Positions 1 through 10,617 of a stretch of DNA of 64,000 nt are shown here, piece after piece. Below the pieces are notes generated by a model. The model did not search any database, was not told the origin of the DNA, and worked only from the letters and a program-made list of their open reading frames with translations. The stretch covers positions 27,152,089 through 27,216,088 of the forward strand of contig NC_065922.1 of NCBI RefSeq assembly GCF_024586455.1, read 5' to 3'. This stretch comes from Bactrocera neohumeralis (taxonomy: Eukaryota > Arthropoda > Insecta > Diptera > Tephritidae). Within the stretch, counting starts at the first letter, position 1. Every line of letters begins with the position of its first letter. Position numbers and translations under genes: made by a program.

Positions 1-145
1 TTAAATAGCTAATTCTCTTATAAGTATCCAAAAACAAGTTCATGTCTGATGTGTTGTATTTGTGGGGCAGTGGGAGTTAATTGTAACAACATATGTACAT
101 ATTTATGCTGACATATGTACACTTGGTCTTGTGTCTTTGCATCAG

Positions 146-1080
146 ACAAGGTGCGTTCCAAAGTAAACAGGACTTTAAAAAAAAAAACAGAAAAAATGTT
201 TTTTTTTTGGCAAAATCAATTTATTTTATGCAAAATAGTATCCTTCTGCTTCAATACAGCTTTTTGCACGGTCCAAAAGCATGTCGAACGAGTGTTTTAT
301 CTCGTTGACCGGTATGGCCGCCAGTATGCCGGTGCAAGCCTTTTGAATGGCCTCTACGTCTGCATAACGCTTTCCTTTCATGGGCAAATGCATTTTTCTG
401 AAAAGGAAGAAGTCGCACGATGCCATATGAGGTGAATACGGGGAATGGTAATGGTTAAAATGTGATTTTTGGTCAAATAATCGTCCTTCAAATGTGGGAT
501 TCTGCTTAATGTTTGGTCGTCAGTCAATTTGTGCGGAACAAACTGTGCACACACTTTTCGTAAGCCCAAATGTTCGGTTAAAATGTCATAAATCGATGTT
601 TTGGAGATATTCAATTCCATTTCCATGGATTTCAATAATGATTTCTGCTGATTTTTTATGAATTCACGCACAGTTTCGATGAAATTTCCGGTGTTCACGG
701 ATTTTGATTGGCCCACATGTTGATCGTCAGTTATGTCCTCACGACCACTTTGAAAACGTTGAAACCACTCGTACACTCTGCTATGGGATAGGCAATCATC
801 GCCATAAACTTGTTTCATCAATTGAAACGTTTCGGTAAGAGTTTTACCATTATTAAAATAAAATTTAATGTTAGCTCTTTGTTCGAAGCTCATTTTCGCA
901 CCGATAACACAAACATACTGACAGTGAAAACGCAATAACTTCACTTCCAACCAATGAAATGTCATGAAATTCTCACTGGGCAATCGATAAAGATAGCAGA
1001 CGCATCAGTCGACATGTACATGGCGCCACCAGGGGGCGCTAGATTCCAAAAGTCCTGTTTACTTTGGAAAGCACTTTGTA
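146..1080 (-). mobile_element. Mariner-like element, internally deleted (copy 1 of family A)
   Basis: Terminal inverted repeats are visible. The left end reads ACAAGGTGCGTTCCAAAG and continues AAACAGGACTT; the right end is its imperfect reverse complement (AAGTCCTGTTTACTTTGG then AAAGCACTTTGTA), as expected for a Tc1/mariner element inserted at TA. The transposase lies on the minus strand and lacks its catalytic core. The element is about 935 bp, against roughly 1.3 kb for a full mariner. A second copy with the same ends and the same deletion lies at 45754-46675. Confidence 0.85.
226..893 (-). pseudogene. Mariner transposase, N-terminal HTH and C-terminal tail only
   Basis: The reading frame starts at the ATG at 893 (MSFEQRANIKFYF). 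I chose this over the upstream methionine because mariner transposases of this type begin at this point. The helix-turn-helix half is clear: GDDCLSHSRVYEWFQRFQSG, then the GxxxT linker region and LGLRKVCAQFVPHKLTDDQ. The text then jumps to DYLTKN, which lies just before the SPYSPDMAPCDFF block, so the segment that should carry GDE-type and HDN-type catalytic aspartates is missing. A frameshift near 430-445 moves the C-terminal part (CDFFLF to CIEAEGYYF) to another frame, read from 426 to 226. Family knowledge says such a protein can at most bind terminal repeats and cannot cut DNA. The subfamily name is uncertain. Confidence 0.85.
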
Positions 1081-2129
1081 TATTAAAGCCACACCAAAGG
1101 AATTCGGTGGACATTTATAACGATAAATTTAATATAACCATATGCTATGGAAATATTCGGTTATGCCGATTTGCCTCCACTTGTCCTTTCATATTTTCTT
1201 CATACACTTTGTTTCTGTTAATTATCACATGGCTATATATGAACACATATACCTTTATATGTACATATGTATATGAATGTACCTATATATATAGAGGTAT
1301 ATGTACGTATGTATGTAAATTCCAATGCATTTGGGCTTTAATGTGTCGACTTTACGATAATTGCATTTTGACACAGTCACTTTGATATTATTATGTTGTT
1401 GTTATTGCTTAAGGTTATTGCTGTTATTTGCTTATTTTATTATTACTTCTTTGATTACACTTGTTGTTGTATGTTTGTTTCTTTTATTTATAGCCGCTTT
1501 TATTACACGGTTCCTCAATTATCGATCATTTAGCTTATTAATATTTAGCCGACGGTGCGTATGAGTTTATGCGAGACAGACAGGCAGCTGCCACGGCGGA
1601 AAGTGGTGCCTGTGAAATGTAAGTACATAAGTTCATTATATACATATTCACATATTACGAAGATATGCGTGAGTGGGTAGTAAAAAGCCATATTATCTTG
1701 AGATTCCATATGTCCACATACTTTTATAAGGAAAATCACTTTTTATTGAGTGTTAATGTGGTATCATTTCAATTTGTGTTGGGCGGTTGTCTCGTGTAGA
1801 CCGATTGTAGCATAAAGAATAGCCTTTTGTGAAAAAAAAAAAATAATAATATTTGTTTGCGTTAAATTGTTTTGCATGATTTTAAAAAATATATATTTTC
1901 GTATTATAATTTTAATCGTGCAGACCATTCTGCAGAATGTGTGATCCTAAGCTTATTTTAATTATCCGAAAAAGCAATATTAAATATAAGTCTCTTGCAA
2001 TAATTGAGATCAGTTAATTAGGTCTATTTATATTTTTAAATTAACCAAAAAAATATATTCAAACTTGTTCGTATACTATAGTTTTTCATTTTTGTGGTTA
2101 TAGCGCTGAATAGTAGGCAATATATTGTT
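1081..2129. other. AT-rich intergenic or intronic DNA, no gene seen
   Basis: AT-rich sequence with TATATG runs near 1240-1320 and poly-A near 1833-1845. Reading frames here are short and have no recognisable protein features. It holds the first member of a 50-bp direct repeat (1413-1462). Confidence 0.6.
1413..1462 (+). repeat. 50-bp direct repeat, first member
   Basis: The segment beginning GGTTATTGCTGTTATTTGC recurs at 2704-2753 in the same orientation with two mismatches in 50 bases. A LINE 3' fragment lies between the two members. Confidence 0.8.
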
Positions 2130-2530
2130 ACAATTTCATACACCTTGAGTGGTTAGGCTGGTTAGTCTGGTAGGCTAAAAAGCTAAAGACTAATTTTGGT
2201 CCTTTTTGATACCAGATCTAGTGACGTTTACTTGACGTACCTTGCCGCGAATTTCAACAGGTTGTGTGGCTTCACTAATAATACCTCTTCCAGTGTCTCT
2301 TGAAGCGTTGTCTTGCAAATGCGAGACTAAAAGGAGGTTCCGTTGTTTCCCTGTTACTTTGCTCTTGACATTTCCTGCTTCTCGATCTGTCAGATCGTGC
2401 AGATATGCGTCGCCCCCAGACTGTGTCCAGTGGGCATTCCAATCATGTCCCTGCAGTTTCTTCTATAGAGTGTCAGTAGAACTTTGTGTGTTTCTTCCTT
2501 GTCATACTCTATTCAAGTTATAATAATTGA
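2130..2530 (-). pseudogene. LINE 3' terminal fragment (RNase H-bearing clade)
   Basis: The minus strand keeps a degenerate C-terminal end of a LINE ORF2. RETLEEVLLVKPHNLLKF resembles the short segment that follows the CCHC knuckle in R1/LOA-type elements. The region aligns with 6171-6600: both share the block around CTTGAAGCGTT, the CAGACTGTG(T/A)CCAG block, the GAGTGTCAGTA block and a GGTTAG-type 3' tail. Stops and frameshifts are frequent, so it is dead. The clade is inferred from the post-RNase H motif in the sister copy. Without the RT domain it cannot be placed more exactly. Confidence 0.55.
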
Positions 2531-2839
2531 TTAGGTGAAAGCTAAGAAAGACTCTTGTTACAATGAAGTTATTCTCAAATACAGCTTTGTGAATGAGGAA
2601 GCGATTATAATGTTTGAACTCGAACCCGAAAAGAAAAGGTTTCGATATAGTTTTTATTATTCCGCTTAAGAATCCCAAACCAATTTTTTTAACCATGAAG
2701 TATGGTTATTGCTGTTATTTGCTTATTTTATTATTTCTTCTTTGATCACACTTTTCTATAGTTTTCGCTCTAAATTGTCTGATCTGTTCTTCAGATCCAT
2801 TAAATTACTTGCTAGTTACGACCTGTTACTAAAGGTCAA
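2531..2839. other. Spacer between LINE fragment and mariner relic
   Basis: AT-rich with no recognisable coding. It contains the second member of the 50-bp direct repeat at 2704-2753. Confidence 0.5.
2704..2753 (+). repeat. 50-bp direct repeat, second member
   Basis: Matches 1413-1462 in the same orientation with two mismatches (A/T in the ATTATTACTTC part, T/C in the GATTACAC part). Confidence 0.8.
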
Positions 2840-3621
2840 TTGAAAAGTTCCCGGGCAAGAAACATAGATGACCCTGTTGGAATTAAAATCATATGGTTTT
2901 CAGTTAGTCTTGACATTCAAAAGGCGCCTGCATAACTTTGGCGGCTGTCGGATCAGCTTTGGTTTGTGAATTATATAATTTTGAGTGAAGTAACTTTTGT
3001 TTTTGTGAAGAAAATGGATAAAAAGGAATTTCTTGTGAATTGCTTTTTGAAGGGAAAATACAGTCGATGCAAAAACTTAGTTTGATGACGAGTTTCCGGA
3101 AACTGCCCCAGGAAGATCAGCCAACAAAGATATTATATCGACGTGATGAAATGAGCACCGAAGGCAGTGAAGGCAGGACATGACCAAAAGAGGTTTTTAG
3201 CGCTACAAAAATGTCAAGAGTTCAGAAAATAATTTTGGGCGACCGTAAAGTGAAGTTGTTCGATATAGCAGGCACTTTAAAGATATCAACTATATGTGTA
3301 TATGATATCACTCACGAATATTTCGGTATGAAGAGGCTCTGTGCAAGGTGAGTACCGCGAGAGCTCACTTTTGACCAAAAAAAAACGACAATTGATGTTG
3401 CGTAGAAGTGTTTGAAGATGTTCAAGCGTAATAGACCCGCGTTTTTGCGTCGATGTTTGGCAATGGATGAAACATGGTTCCATCATTACACTCCGAAGTC
3501 AATCGACAGTCATCCGAGTGAACTGCACAGGCTTAACCCGTTACAAAGCGTGGAAAGAGGCAAAAGTGACAAGTTTACAGCGTCTGAATTTTGGAATGCA
3601 TGGAATAATTTTATTTGACAA
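2833..3621 (+). mobile_element. Mariner relic, family B (MDKKEF type), cut by assembly gap
   Basis: The 5' end reads AAAGGTCAATTGAAAAGTTC and resembles the terminal repeat of the related copy at 32465 (read on the minus strand, TGAAAAGTAATCGGCC). The transposase follows about 150 bp inside. The element runs into a 100-N gap, so its 3' half and right terminal repeat are not visible; the sequence after the gap does not continue the protein. Confidence 0.7.
3014..3621 (+). pseudogene. Mariner transposase relic (family B), 3' end in gap
   Basis: Starts MDKKEFLVNCFLKGKY at 3014, the typical start of this mariner type. After a decayed stretch the conserved order is readable in shifting frames: ILGDRKVKLFDIAGTLKIS, then YFGMKRLCAR, VPRELTFDQK, KMFKRNRPAFLRR and MDETWFHHYTPKS. 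The last carries the first catalytic aspartate (DETW). Internal stops follow CAR and in the FDQKK segment, and there are at least two frameshifts, so it is inactive. The second and third catalytic aspartates would fall in or beyond the N run. Confidence 0.85.
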
Positions 3622-3721
3622 NNNNNNNNNNNNNNNNNNNNNNNNNNNNNNNNNNNNNNNNNNNNNNNNNNNNNNNNNNNNNNNNNNNNNNNNNNNNNNN
3701 NNNNNNNNNNNNNNNNNNNNN
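3622..3721. other. Assembly gap of 100 N
   Basis: Exactly 100 consecutive N, a size often used for gaps of unknown length. It falls inside the mariner relic, so a collapsed repeat is the likely cause. Confidence 0.99.
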
Positions 3722-3784
3722 GTGACAACAGCATGTATACTGTGCTTATATTTATGTCTGACATACGCTTTAATACTTTGCGCC

Positions 3785-4135
3785 TAGATCAATATTTGAT
3801 ATTTTGATAAGGCGTTTAGGATTTTATTTGCTTTATCGAGGTGATCCTTCAATTTGAGCCTTGTGTCTATTATTAATCCCAAATTTTTTAGTTATGGCTG
3901 TGAATGAATCTCACACTCCCCTATGGTGAGAGATACTATACTTTCCTCCACTAAATCAAGGTTTGAGGTGTTACTGTCGATAACACAGTAGAAATCTACT
4001 GAGGTCGATAATCTGTACTCGTTCAATCCTCATACGTTTGCGATTATTGCCATGGTACAAACCCACCACAAAATCTTTATGCCGCTCACCGGCAGCACTT
4101 CGGTGAATGACAAACAAACATTGTCGGTATAAGGC
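3785..4135 (-). pseudogene. LINE reverse transcriptase fragment
   Basis: Read on the minus strand from 4131 there is YTDNVCLSFTEV, the position of the reverse transcriptase catalytic box (Y-x-D-D) with the second D changed to N. About 75 codons on come TIGECEIHSQP, then LKNLGLIIDTRLKLKDHLDK and ANKILNALSKY. That order matches the thumb-proximal region of R1/LOA-like LINEs (K-x-L-G-x-x-I-D-x-x-L). Stops and frameshifts are present. The 5' part of the RT and the RNase H are absent here; neighbouring LINE pieces may or may not come from the same insertion. Confidence 0.7.
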
Positions 4136-6170
4136 GTTAGGCTGGCTGGTTATTAACTAGCACCGAGATGGTTGCCTGGATGTAGTGCAACGCAGAAGAC
4201 GAAGCTAAAGACATCACAATGCAATCAGTCCGATAACAGGATGCCTCTTAATGTCTCTCATTGAACACCCGTATAGCACGTCGCAGAAACACAATGCACT
4301 CTTCTCTGAGCATTTTTGGCTGGAATGCTTTCGAAGAAATCATCATTATAGTCATTTCGCCTCCAAGGTGCATCAAGAAATCATACGACGACATAATCCA
4401 ATACACCGACCAGTCTATGGGCGCAAATAACTTCAGTCACGCGCTGAACGCCATTCATAGTGGTGCAAACACCTGCACCGACTACATTTTAGATTATGTA
4501 TTACTTCGAGTCAATCCAGAGACGAAGAGCATGTCGAAACATGCTTCGTGAATCTAGAGTGGTCGTAGCGCAACTTCGTCCTATATATTGTAGCAGACCA
4601 AACTTCTACTTATCCGAAATAGTCTGGGTGCAACGGGTTCCGACCTGACTCTAACCACCTCTTTGCATGGGCAATGAATTCCACCAATCTTACCCTTTTC
4701 CTTTCGCCTGACCCTGCCGAAACATCTCTGCCGTTCTTGGGCACCTCGTTTTATGATTTCGTTGACAACTATCTTGTCTAGCCACCCAAATAGGGTTTAG
4801 ATAACCGCTAGAAGAAAAAACAACAACGGAATCCAGCACAAATCGGTTTCGTTCAGGTCGATCGATTTAGGAGCGATCCTAAAAGAACTTTTAGTTCTTT
4901 TGGAGTGTAAGACTGTGCTTTAACCACTACAAAGCTTCCGATTTGATAAAATTTTGTGTTTTTGTATGAAATAACAAGTAAGCGCGGTTAAAAATTATTT
5001 TGGCTTAAGCTACCCTTGATAATATTAGTGAGAGTTTTACGATACCTATCTTCTAACTAATCTGTGAGACGCATTTCGATAATTTCAGTGGAGGTATCAA
5101 AATAACATGTAATATGTACCTACAGCTATAACAGAATTAGAAGGTCCAATCCCATTGCCGCTATTAGGAAACTTTTGAACCCTTAATATTATCTCATGTC
5201 TACATTTCAAGTGGAATCAGAATTAAATACAGATCTATCTATCATAAATCTCTCTTTTATCCAATCAGAACTACTTGAATTAGAGACTAACACCAGTCAT
5301 ATTCACTATTTATAGGTTTTCCTAATATCTAGAGCTATGTAGATATAGAGCTTGATTTCACATTCACCCCTTTATTTCCCTCTGTATAATCGCTTTTGTG
5401 CTTTACTCTTTTATCGGTCTTCCTTAACGTAAGTTAACAGAGAGATAGTTTCTGTTACTGTAAAGAACCCGTTTACCGCTCGACTAAATCCTATTCTTTA
5501 TTTCGATTTCTTTGAAATTCTATTTCCCTTCAAAAAGTATATATATTTTTTGCAAGAACTCAACAACATTGTCATAACTATGGCTCATTTACAAAGGACT
5601 CCATCATAATGGCTGTGACAGCATAAATATTTAATGGTTGCCAACATTTGGCTAATCTTTCCTGGGAACAGCTTGACAGCTGTCATGAAAATTTGCTTGG
5701 CAATCGAATCAGCAGCAAGCAACGGTTGAGGCGGGCTAACAGTTGACTGCAGGAGAGTGAAATAAAACAATAGGAAATTGTCACATTAGTAAGAGCATTA
5801 CCCGCACACACACACCATATACACTCAGAGAGTATTATGTATACTACATAACGGGTATAAAACGATTTGCAGGAAGAATATTATGAATGTCAAATATGCA
5901 GAGTGACAAGGAAGTACAAGGAGGATGTTGTGGTGCAGCAGCTGTGGAAGCCGGAAAATCAAAATGCAGAAACGGGTTATGTTTATAATGTTCGAAACAG
6001 TTTTGTGCGGAGATGCGGTAAAGTACTGTGTGCACAAAAGTGCTGATACAGTTGGCGTTCATAGAATTAGTATTATAATATTTGTGTTAGGAAGTAACTG
6101 GCTTTTACACATCTTCACTGAACAGCGTACTATCTCATAAGATTCCTTTAATCTTTACTAAGAACTTAAA
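4136..6170. other. Unannotated spacer, no gene recognised
   Basis: Contains short open frames (for example 4261-4551 on + and 5825-6062 on -) without recognisable domains or repetition elsewhere in the window. The composition near 4640-4790 is less AT-rich and could be a decayed element. AAACAACAA and ACAAGTAAGCGC near 4830-4985 resemble ends of local dispersed repeats but are too weak to call. Confidence 0.4.
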
Positions 6171-6600
6171 GACTTAGGTTAGGTTAGTCTAGTAGACTAG
6201 TGAACCGCGCAAAGACCAGTTTTGATTCTTTGCAATACCAGATGGAGTTCTGTTATGAAGTCCATGAGTAATAGTTATACTTTAGGATGCCCGACAGTAG
6301 TATCGATCACTATTCCAGTGTCTCGTAACGTGGGAATCCCAAATGCTTGAAGCGTTCTCTTGCCAATGCGATATTAGTGCACAAAAGATGCTTTAATGTT
6401 TCTCTGTACCGTTATCTTGATATTTCTTGCAGTTTTCTCGAGATGTTACTCCCATTCTGCAGGCGTGTGCCGCTACCAGACTGTGACCAGCGAATTTTCT
6501 GGTCATGTTCGTACAGTCGTTTTTTTGGAGTGTCAGTATGAACTTTGTATATTGGCGACTTACCGTTTTACCTATGACTTTTGCAGCTTTGCACCCAGGT
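6171..6600 (-). pseudogene. LINE 3' terminal fragment, sister of 2130-2530
   Basis: On the minus strand TLKHLLCTNIALARERFKH and LGFPRYETLE are readable. They correspond to the E-H-L-L-C-x-C-P-A-L-A-R pattern after the RNase H domain of R1/LOA-type LINEs, with the proline-bearing Cys box partly lost. The copy ends toward 6171 with TTAGGTTAGGTTAG, the reverse complement of a TAACC-type 3' tail. It shares several blocks with 2130-2530, so both derive from one family. It is heavily mutated and 5' truncated. Confidence 0.65.
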
Positions 6601-7190
6601 GAATCGTGTTTTGATTTTCCTTGTCATGCTCCTGTCTCGATCATATAGACAATGCATAGGTTTTTCAATGTTGATCACGTTTTCGATTGACAGCCGTACA
6701 CCACTCTTAGCAATTTTGTTAACTATCTCATGCTTCCTTGATTTTAAAGATAAGATACTTCTGCCCGATATGCGGTTAAAGCTTTCATTGCTTTTTAGCT
6801 CTCCAGTAAGATGTTGACTCTTTAGGTGCTAGCCCATCGGCTTTCCCAATAGTAAAAGCCTCTGCTTAAATCATTCTACAGTGGTCCGGTCACTTTGTAT
6901 GACAGGTATATACTCTAGTGCTGGGATCTGATCAATAAATTTTTAAATTGCACGATTGCCTTGGCCAATACTCCATGCCAAATTTCGTATATACATATCT
7001 CCCGTCAAATAAAAAACTTTGATTTTGATTGTTAAGTTTGTATGGTGGCTGTTTGGTATTGTGCTACCTCTAAAACTGAGGAACTAGTTCGCGTAAATAC
7101 AGACAGATGGACATCGCCAAATCGACTCAGCTCCTCATGTAGATAATATTTTTGTTACAGTTAGCTAAAGCTAATCTACTCCCAACTCTT
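6601..7190. other. Spacer, no gene seen
   Basis: Only short frames, such as 6581-6817 on +, with no recognisable domain. A short stretch with ACAGACAGATGGACATCG near 7100 resembles the GGACAGACAGACAT block of the 1 kb dispersed repeat and may be a decayed piece of it. Confidence 0.4.
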
Positions 7191-7194
7191 ATCT

Positions 7195-7650
7195 CTCCCA
7201 CAGAACCACCAGATTACTATAAGTATTACTTCATGGGAGAGGGAAAGACTTTAAGTCTCATCTATCATACGGACTGACTGACGCCTAATATACTGTATAG
7301 CCGTAGCTTTGTCATAATTAGAGCTCACGCTTCGCTGGCAACTTTCCATTTACCAGAGGACTGACACAAGTGGCCGAGAGAAGTTTTTAATTTTTCTCTT
7401 ACATTTAAAAAAACGAGGACATCGAAAAAAAACGTGCTCAGGGTTTTCTATACACTCTGTATACGTCGGACTGTACGGACTAGGGTCGTGATGGAATCGT
7501 TATTAGTATTTAGGTTAGGTGGAAGCCTGGGTCCCCATGTTATTTGTAGGTCCACCGTCCTTTGATTGAGGTTTGCCACTGTTGCAGCTACATTGTCATG
7601 CTTTTGGTTCTTTCCTTCTTTTTAAGCTTACAGACGACTCTGATAGCTGA
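7195..7650 (-). pseudogene. LINE fragment, second family (EHVFF.CPRF type)
   Basis: The minus strand reads ECIENPEHVFFRCPRFFKC, the zinc-knuckle-like tail (E-x-x-E-H-x-x-F-x-C-P-R-F) found near the end of R1-like LINE ORF2 proteins. The region aligns over about 450 bp with 34880-35340: shared blocks include ATTACTTCATGGGAGAG, the GTACACGTCGGAC-like block, TTTAGGTTAGGTGGAAGC and the CCTTTGATTGAGGTTTGCCA-like block. No RT is present and the frame is broken. Family assignment rests on this tail motif only. Confidence 0.55.
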
Positions 7651-7679
7651 TCTAATCGCGCGAATCCGTCTTCCCGGAT

Positions 7680-8115
7680 AAGAACCACAACATTCGATGT
7701 CAAAAGAGTCTTTTAAGGACTTTTTTACCTAAATCCTTCGCCGTAGACAGGAATATGTAGTAATCACTTCTTGCCAGGTTTGGATTGTAAGATGAGTGTA
7801 CGTATATAAGAACCTCTCACACAAGTTTCCGGAATTTTTGGCGAGTCACTAGTCGCCTGGAGTTATCGTGTAGGAACACAACTCTCCTATTGACCAAAAC
7901 TGGCCGCTTTTGGACGATTGCCTCCTTCAGACGCTCCAATTGTTGTTATTGCGTGTCACATTGAGAATTTGGCCGTTGTGGAGCAGCTATAGTGGATCAT
8001 TCTCTGTCAGTCCCATCTAACACATAGGAAAATCTTCCAATCCTTGCTTGACTACCGTTTTCTCCGGCTCACGGCGCCTCAACCAGAACCATTTTCAACT
8101 GACTTTGTCATAAGT
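7680..8115 (-). pseudogene. Mariner transposase relic, C-terminal half (cecropia/Hsmar-like)
   Basis: Read on the minus strand: WLRRREPEKTVVKQGL, a decayed middle, QLERLKEAIVQKRPVLVNRR, VVFLHDNS with the second catalytic aspartate, RQKF, then NPNLARSDYYIFLS and DLGKKVLK. This is the order seen in Hsmar1/cecropia-type mariners, where the box reads HQDNARPH. The GDE-W box and the N-terminal HTH are missing, stops and frameshifts are many, and no terminal repeats are visible, so it is an old truncated remnant. Confidence 0.75.
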
Positions 8116-9788
8116 GATCTAGTTGTCATCATTCGATTCGCTAATTGATCGATTTTGTTGACACATACTATTTTAATAAATATATTTCATTCGTTAGGTG
8201 GATGTATACATACTTCTCAAACCATTTATGCCATTTTATGTATAGAATGACAGATAGTGGAATATAGAAAGAGACTGAAATATAGAGATCGAGTGAAAGA
8301 GAATGCGTGAGAGAGTGAGAAACACACTTCCCTCATCGCGTTGCGAAGTAGAAACTGTAATAATAATCTGCCAACTGCTGTACATTGAAAATGCAGCATA
8401 ATAATATGGTAGCAACACTAAAACAAACGATATAATAACTGCTTAAGTACTTCGTTTATATAATATAACGAAAAGTGGCAGCAATTGAAATAAGCTATAC
8501 AACAGACACTGCAGGCATTTCTCCGTTAAATATTTTGGTTAAATATGTTAATTTAATCCCAAGTGCACTGAATTGCTTCAATTCTAGCAAAAATTTAATT
8601 TCACAAGTGTTCGCGTGCGCTGAAAAGAGCCACCGTAGAATTAGGTCAAACTCATAAAGAGGCCAATGTTGAGTTTTACGACTTCATTTAAATTTTCAGC
8701 TTAAATTAGTTTAAGCTGATAAGCTTGATTCCTGCCAACCAAAGTCGTTTCTTCAGTATGCACACATGTGACACACCTACGAGCACTTACGAACTCAAGC
8801 GAAACTCACGCTGCACAAGCGATGGCGCATACAAAAGCGCTCGGTCGCTTAACTTCTGCTGTGATCACATTTTACTGGCTGCCTGCCACATTTGGCTATG
8901 AAAGTGCAATTAGAATGCATATGTCGCACGGTAAATAGCCAATGAAAGCCTAATATATACACTATGTTACATATACATATACAAAAGTTGCTTACAATCA
9001 CTCATACAAAAGTAATGTAAACATGTCGCACACACACACACACACCCAAAAAGTACTATTTAGGACTTTTAATTCCTGTGTAAGCAGTTGTATGTGTAGT
9101 TGTGTGTTCTACCACTGGTCAACTGGTGAATTGGCTGCCCAAGTGTCTGGTCAGCTGCCTCGACGGCTTGCTGCGAGAATAGTATTTTATGGATGTCACT
9201 GCGCCGACGGCGGTTTGCTTGGGTTAAGCTTTCATGTTTTCATACTTTCATAGTGAGGTTTTCTTTTTCTCATTGTTGTTGCGCTATTGGCCGCAAATGC
9301 TCCGAAGCACCCATTTTCTAGGCCGTTATGGGCACAAATAGCAAAGGCAAATGTGAGTTCATTAAAAACCATTGTGGCCAACTTTTATTGACTTTAATTT
9401 TTGGCTTCACACGCTCGGCGGCGGCAGCTTGCGCCGGAGCTTTAAAGATGCAACGTGAGGGGCAAGATATGAATTCTATTGACAATCGGGGACAGCAGAC
9501 ATGGAAACGGGGAAACTAATGGATATTTACATTGTGAATTTGAAATTTATGTGGTCATTTACAAATATGTGGTTATGTACATAGAAATCTGTATATATGG
9601 ATATATCTACATATATATGGCTTTATGTATGTATATTTCCAATCAAAATTTTAATCTAATGAACTGTTGGCACATCTCCCTTGTCAAAGGTATTTAGGGC
9701 TTACTGAAAATATAGAAATCACCTAGTTAGCCATGAAGATCATTTCTATTCTTAAAAGTACCTTATACTTGATTCTGAATTGGATTAC
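8116..9788. other. Mostly single-copy DNA with one CA microsatellite
   Basis: No recognisable gene or transposon. The part at 8730-9520 has higher GC, many CAACA/GCAC words and none of the local repeat families, so it may be a regulatory or intronic conserved segment. Frames at 9023-9253 and 9328-9519 are low-complexity and look incidental. Confidence 0.4.
9028..9046 (+). repeat. (CA)n microsatellite
   Basis: A run of CA dinucleotides (GCACACACAC continuing to CACACCC). Confidence 0.95.
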
Positions 9789-10482
9789 AGGGTTTGTGCA
9801 GAAAGTAATATGATTGATTTTCTTCCGCCGCGACTGTACTTCGAAGCCGACTGGACTCGGTAGAGTTCGTTCCTAGCTAACGAATGAGCAGCTAGTCAGT
9901 TTTCTCCGAGCACCTGGAGAGTCAGGACAAACATTTTCTCACGACGTGTTTCTGTGAGTTAGAGCAGAGGCACGCGATTAAATTCAGTGTGAAACTCGGT
10001 AAATCTGCGACAGGGACGTTCATTGTCTTTTTCACATCAAAGGCATTGTCCATCATGAATTTTTTCCTCCTGGACAAACTGTCAACTCCAAGTTTTACGT
10101 GAAAGTCCTCAATAGACTCAAACGAAGGGTCAATCGGGTTCGACAAGACATCGCAGCCGTTTGGAAGTTGCACCACGACAACGCCCCAGCTCACACCGCT
10201 TTTCTTGTGAACAGATACCTAACCAATGTCGGCATCCGAAAGCTTCCACATCCGCCCTACAGCCCAGATATGGCCCCGGACTTTTTTGTTTCCTTACCTG
10301 AAAAGGTCGCTGAAAGGCAAGCATTTTGAGACGAGAATGCCTTCCGTGACGCCTTCAATGCTTGGAAGTCACGCTGCATCGACTTAGAAGGAGCCTATTT
10401 TGAAAGTTTTTATAGAATTCTAACGATTTGTTCAATAATTTTTTTAAATCGACTCAGTCCTATTACTTTCCGGACAAACCCT
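9789..10482 (+). mobile_element. Mariner-like element, internally deleted (family C, ELEQRH type)
   Basis: The left end reads AGGGTTTGTGCAGAAAGTAA then TATGATTG; the right end, reverse complemented, reads AGGGTTTGTCCGGAAAGTAA then TAGGACTG, so the terminal inverted repeats are about 28 bp. The interior codes for a transposase lacking its middle. A relative with the same ends but a different left deletion point is nested at 24140-24526. Confidence 0.85.
9956..10405 (+). pseudogene. Mariner transposase (family C) with internal deletion
   Basis: Begins in frame ELEQRHAIKFSVKLGKSATG, the first ~20 residues of the HTH region; the initiator is not clear upstream. It then passes directly to IVFFTSKGIVHHEFFPPGQ, which lies past the first catalytic box, so most of the HTH and the GDE-type aspartate are deleted. 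Further on come LKRRVNRVRQDIAAVWKL, HHDNAPAHTAFLV with the second aspartate, and PHPPYSPDMAP with the third region shifted to DFF (one residue lost, PDFF). A stop follows AERQAF, after which FNAWKSRCIDLEGAYFE marks the true C-terminus. Non-functional. Confidence 0.85.
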
Positions 10483-10617
10483 CTTTATATCTTCTGAGGT
10501 ACAAATTCATCAAAGCATGAATGGCATTTGAGACATTACGGACTAAGGACTTCGCAAAATTCAGTTTAAATTTCCATTACTTCAGATAGTTTGTACATTA
10601 AACTACCCATAAACCCG

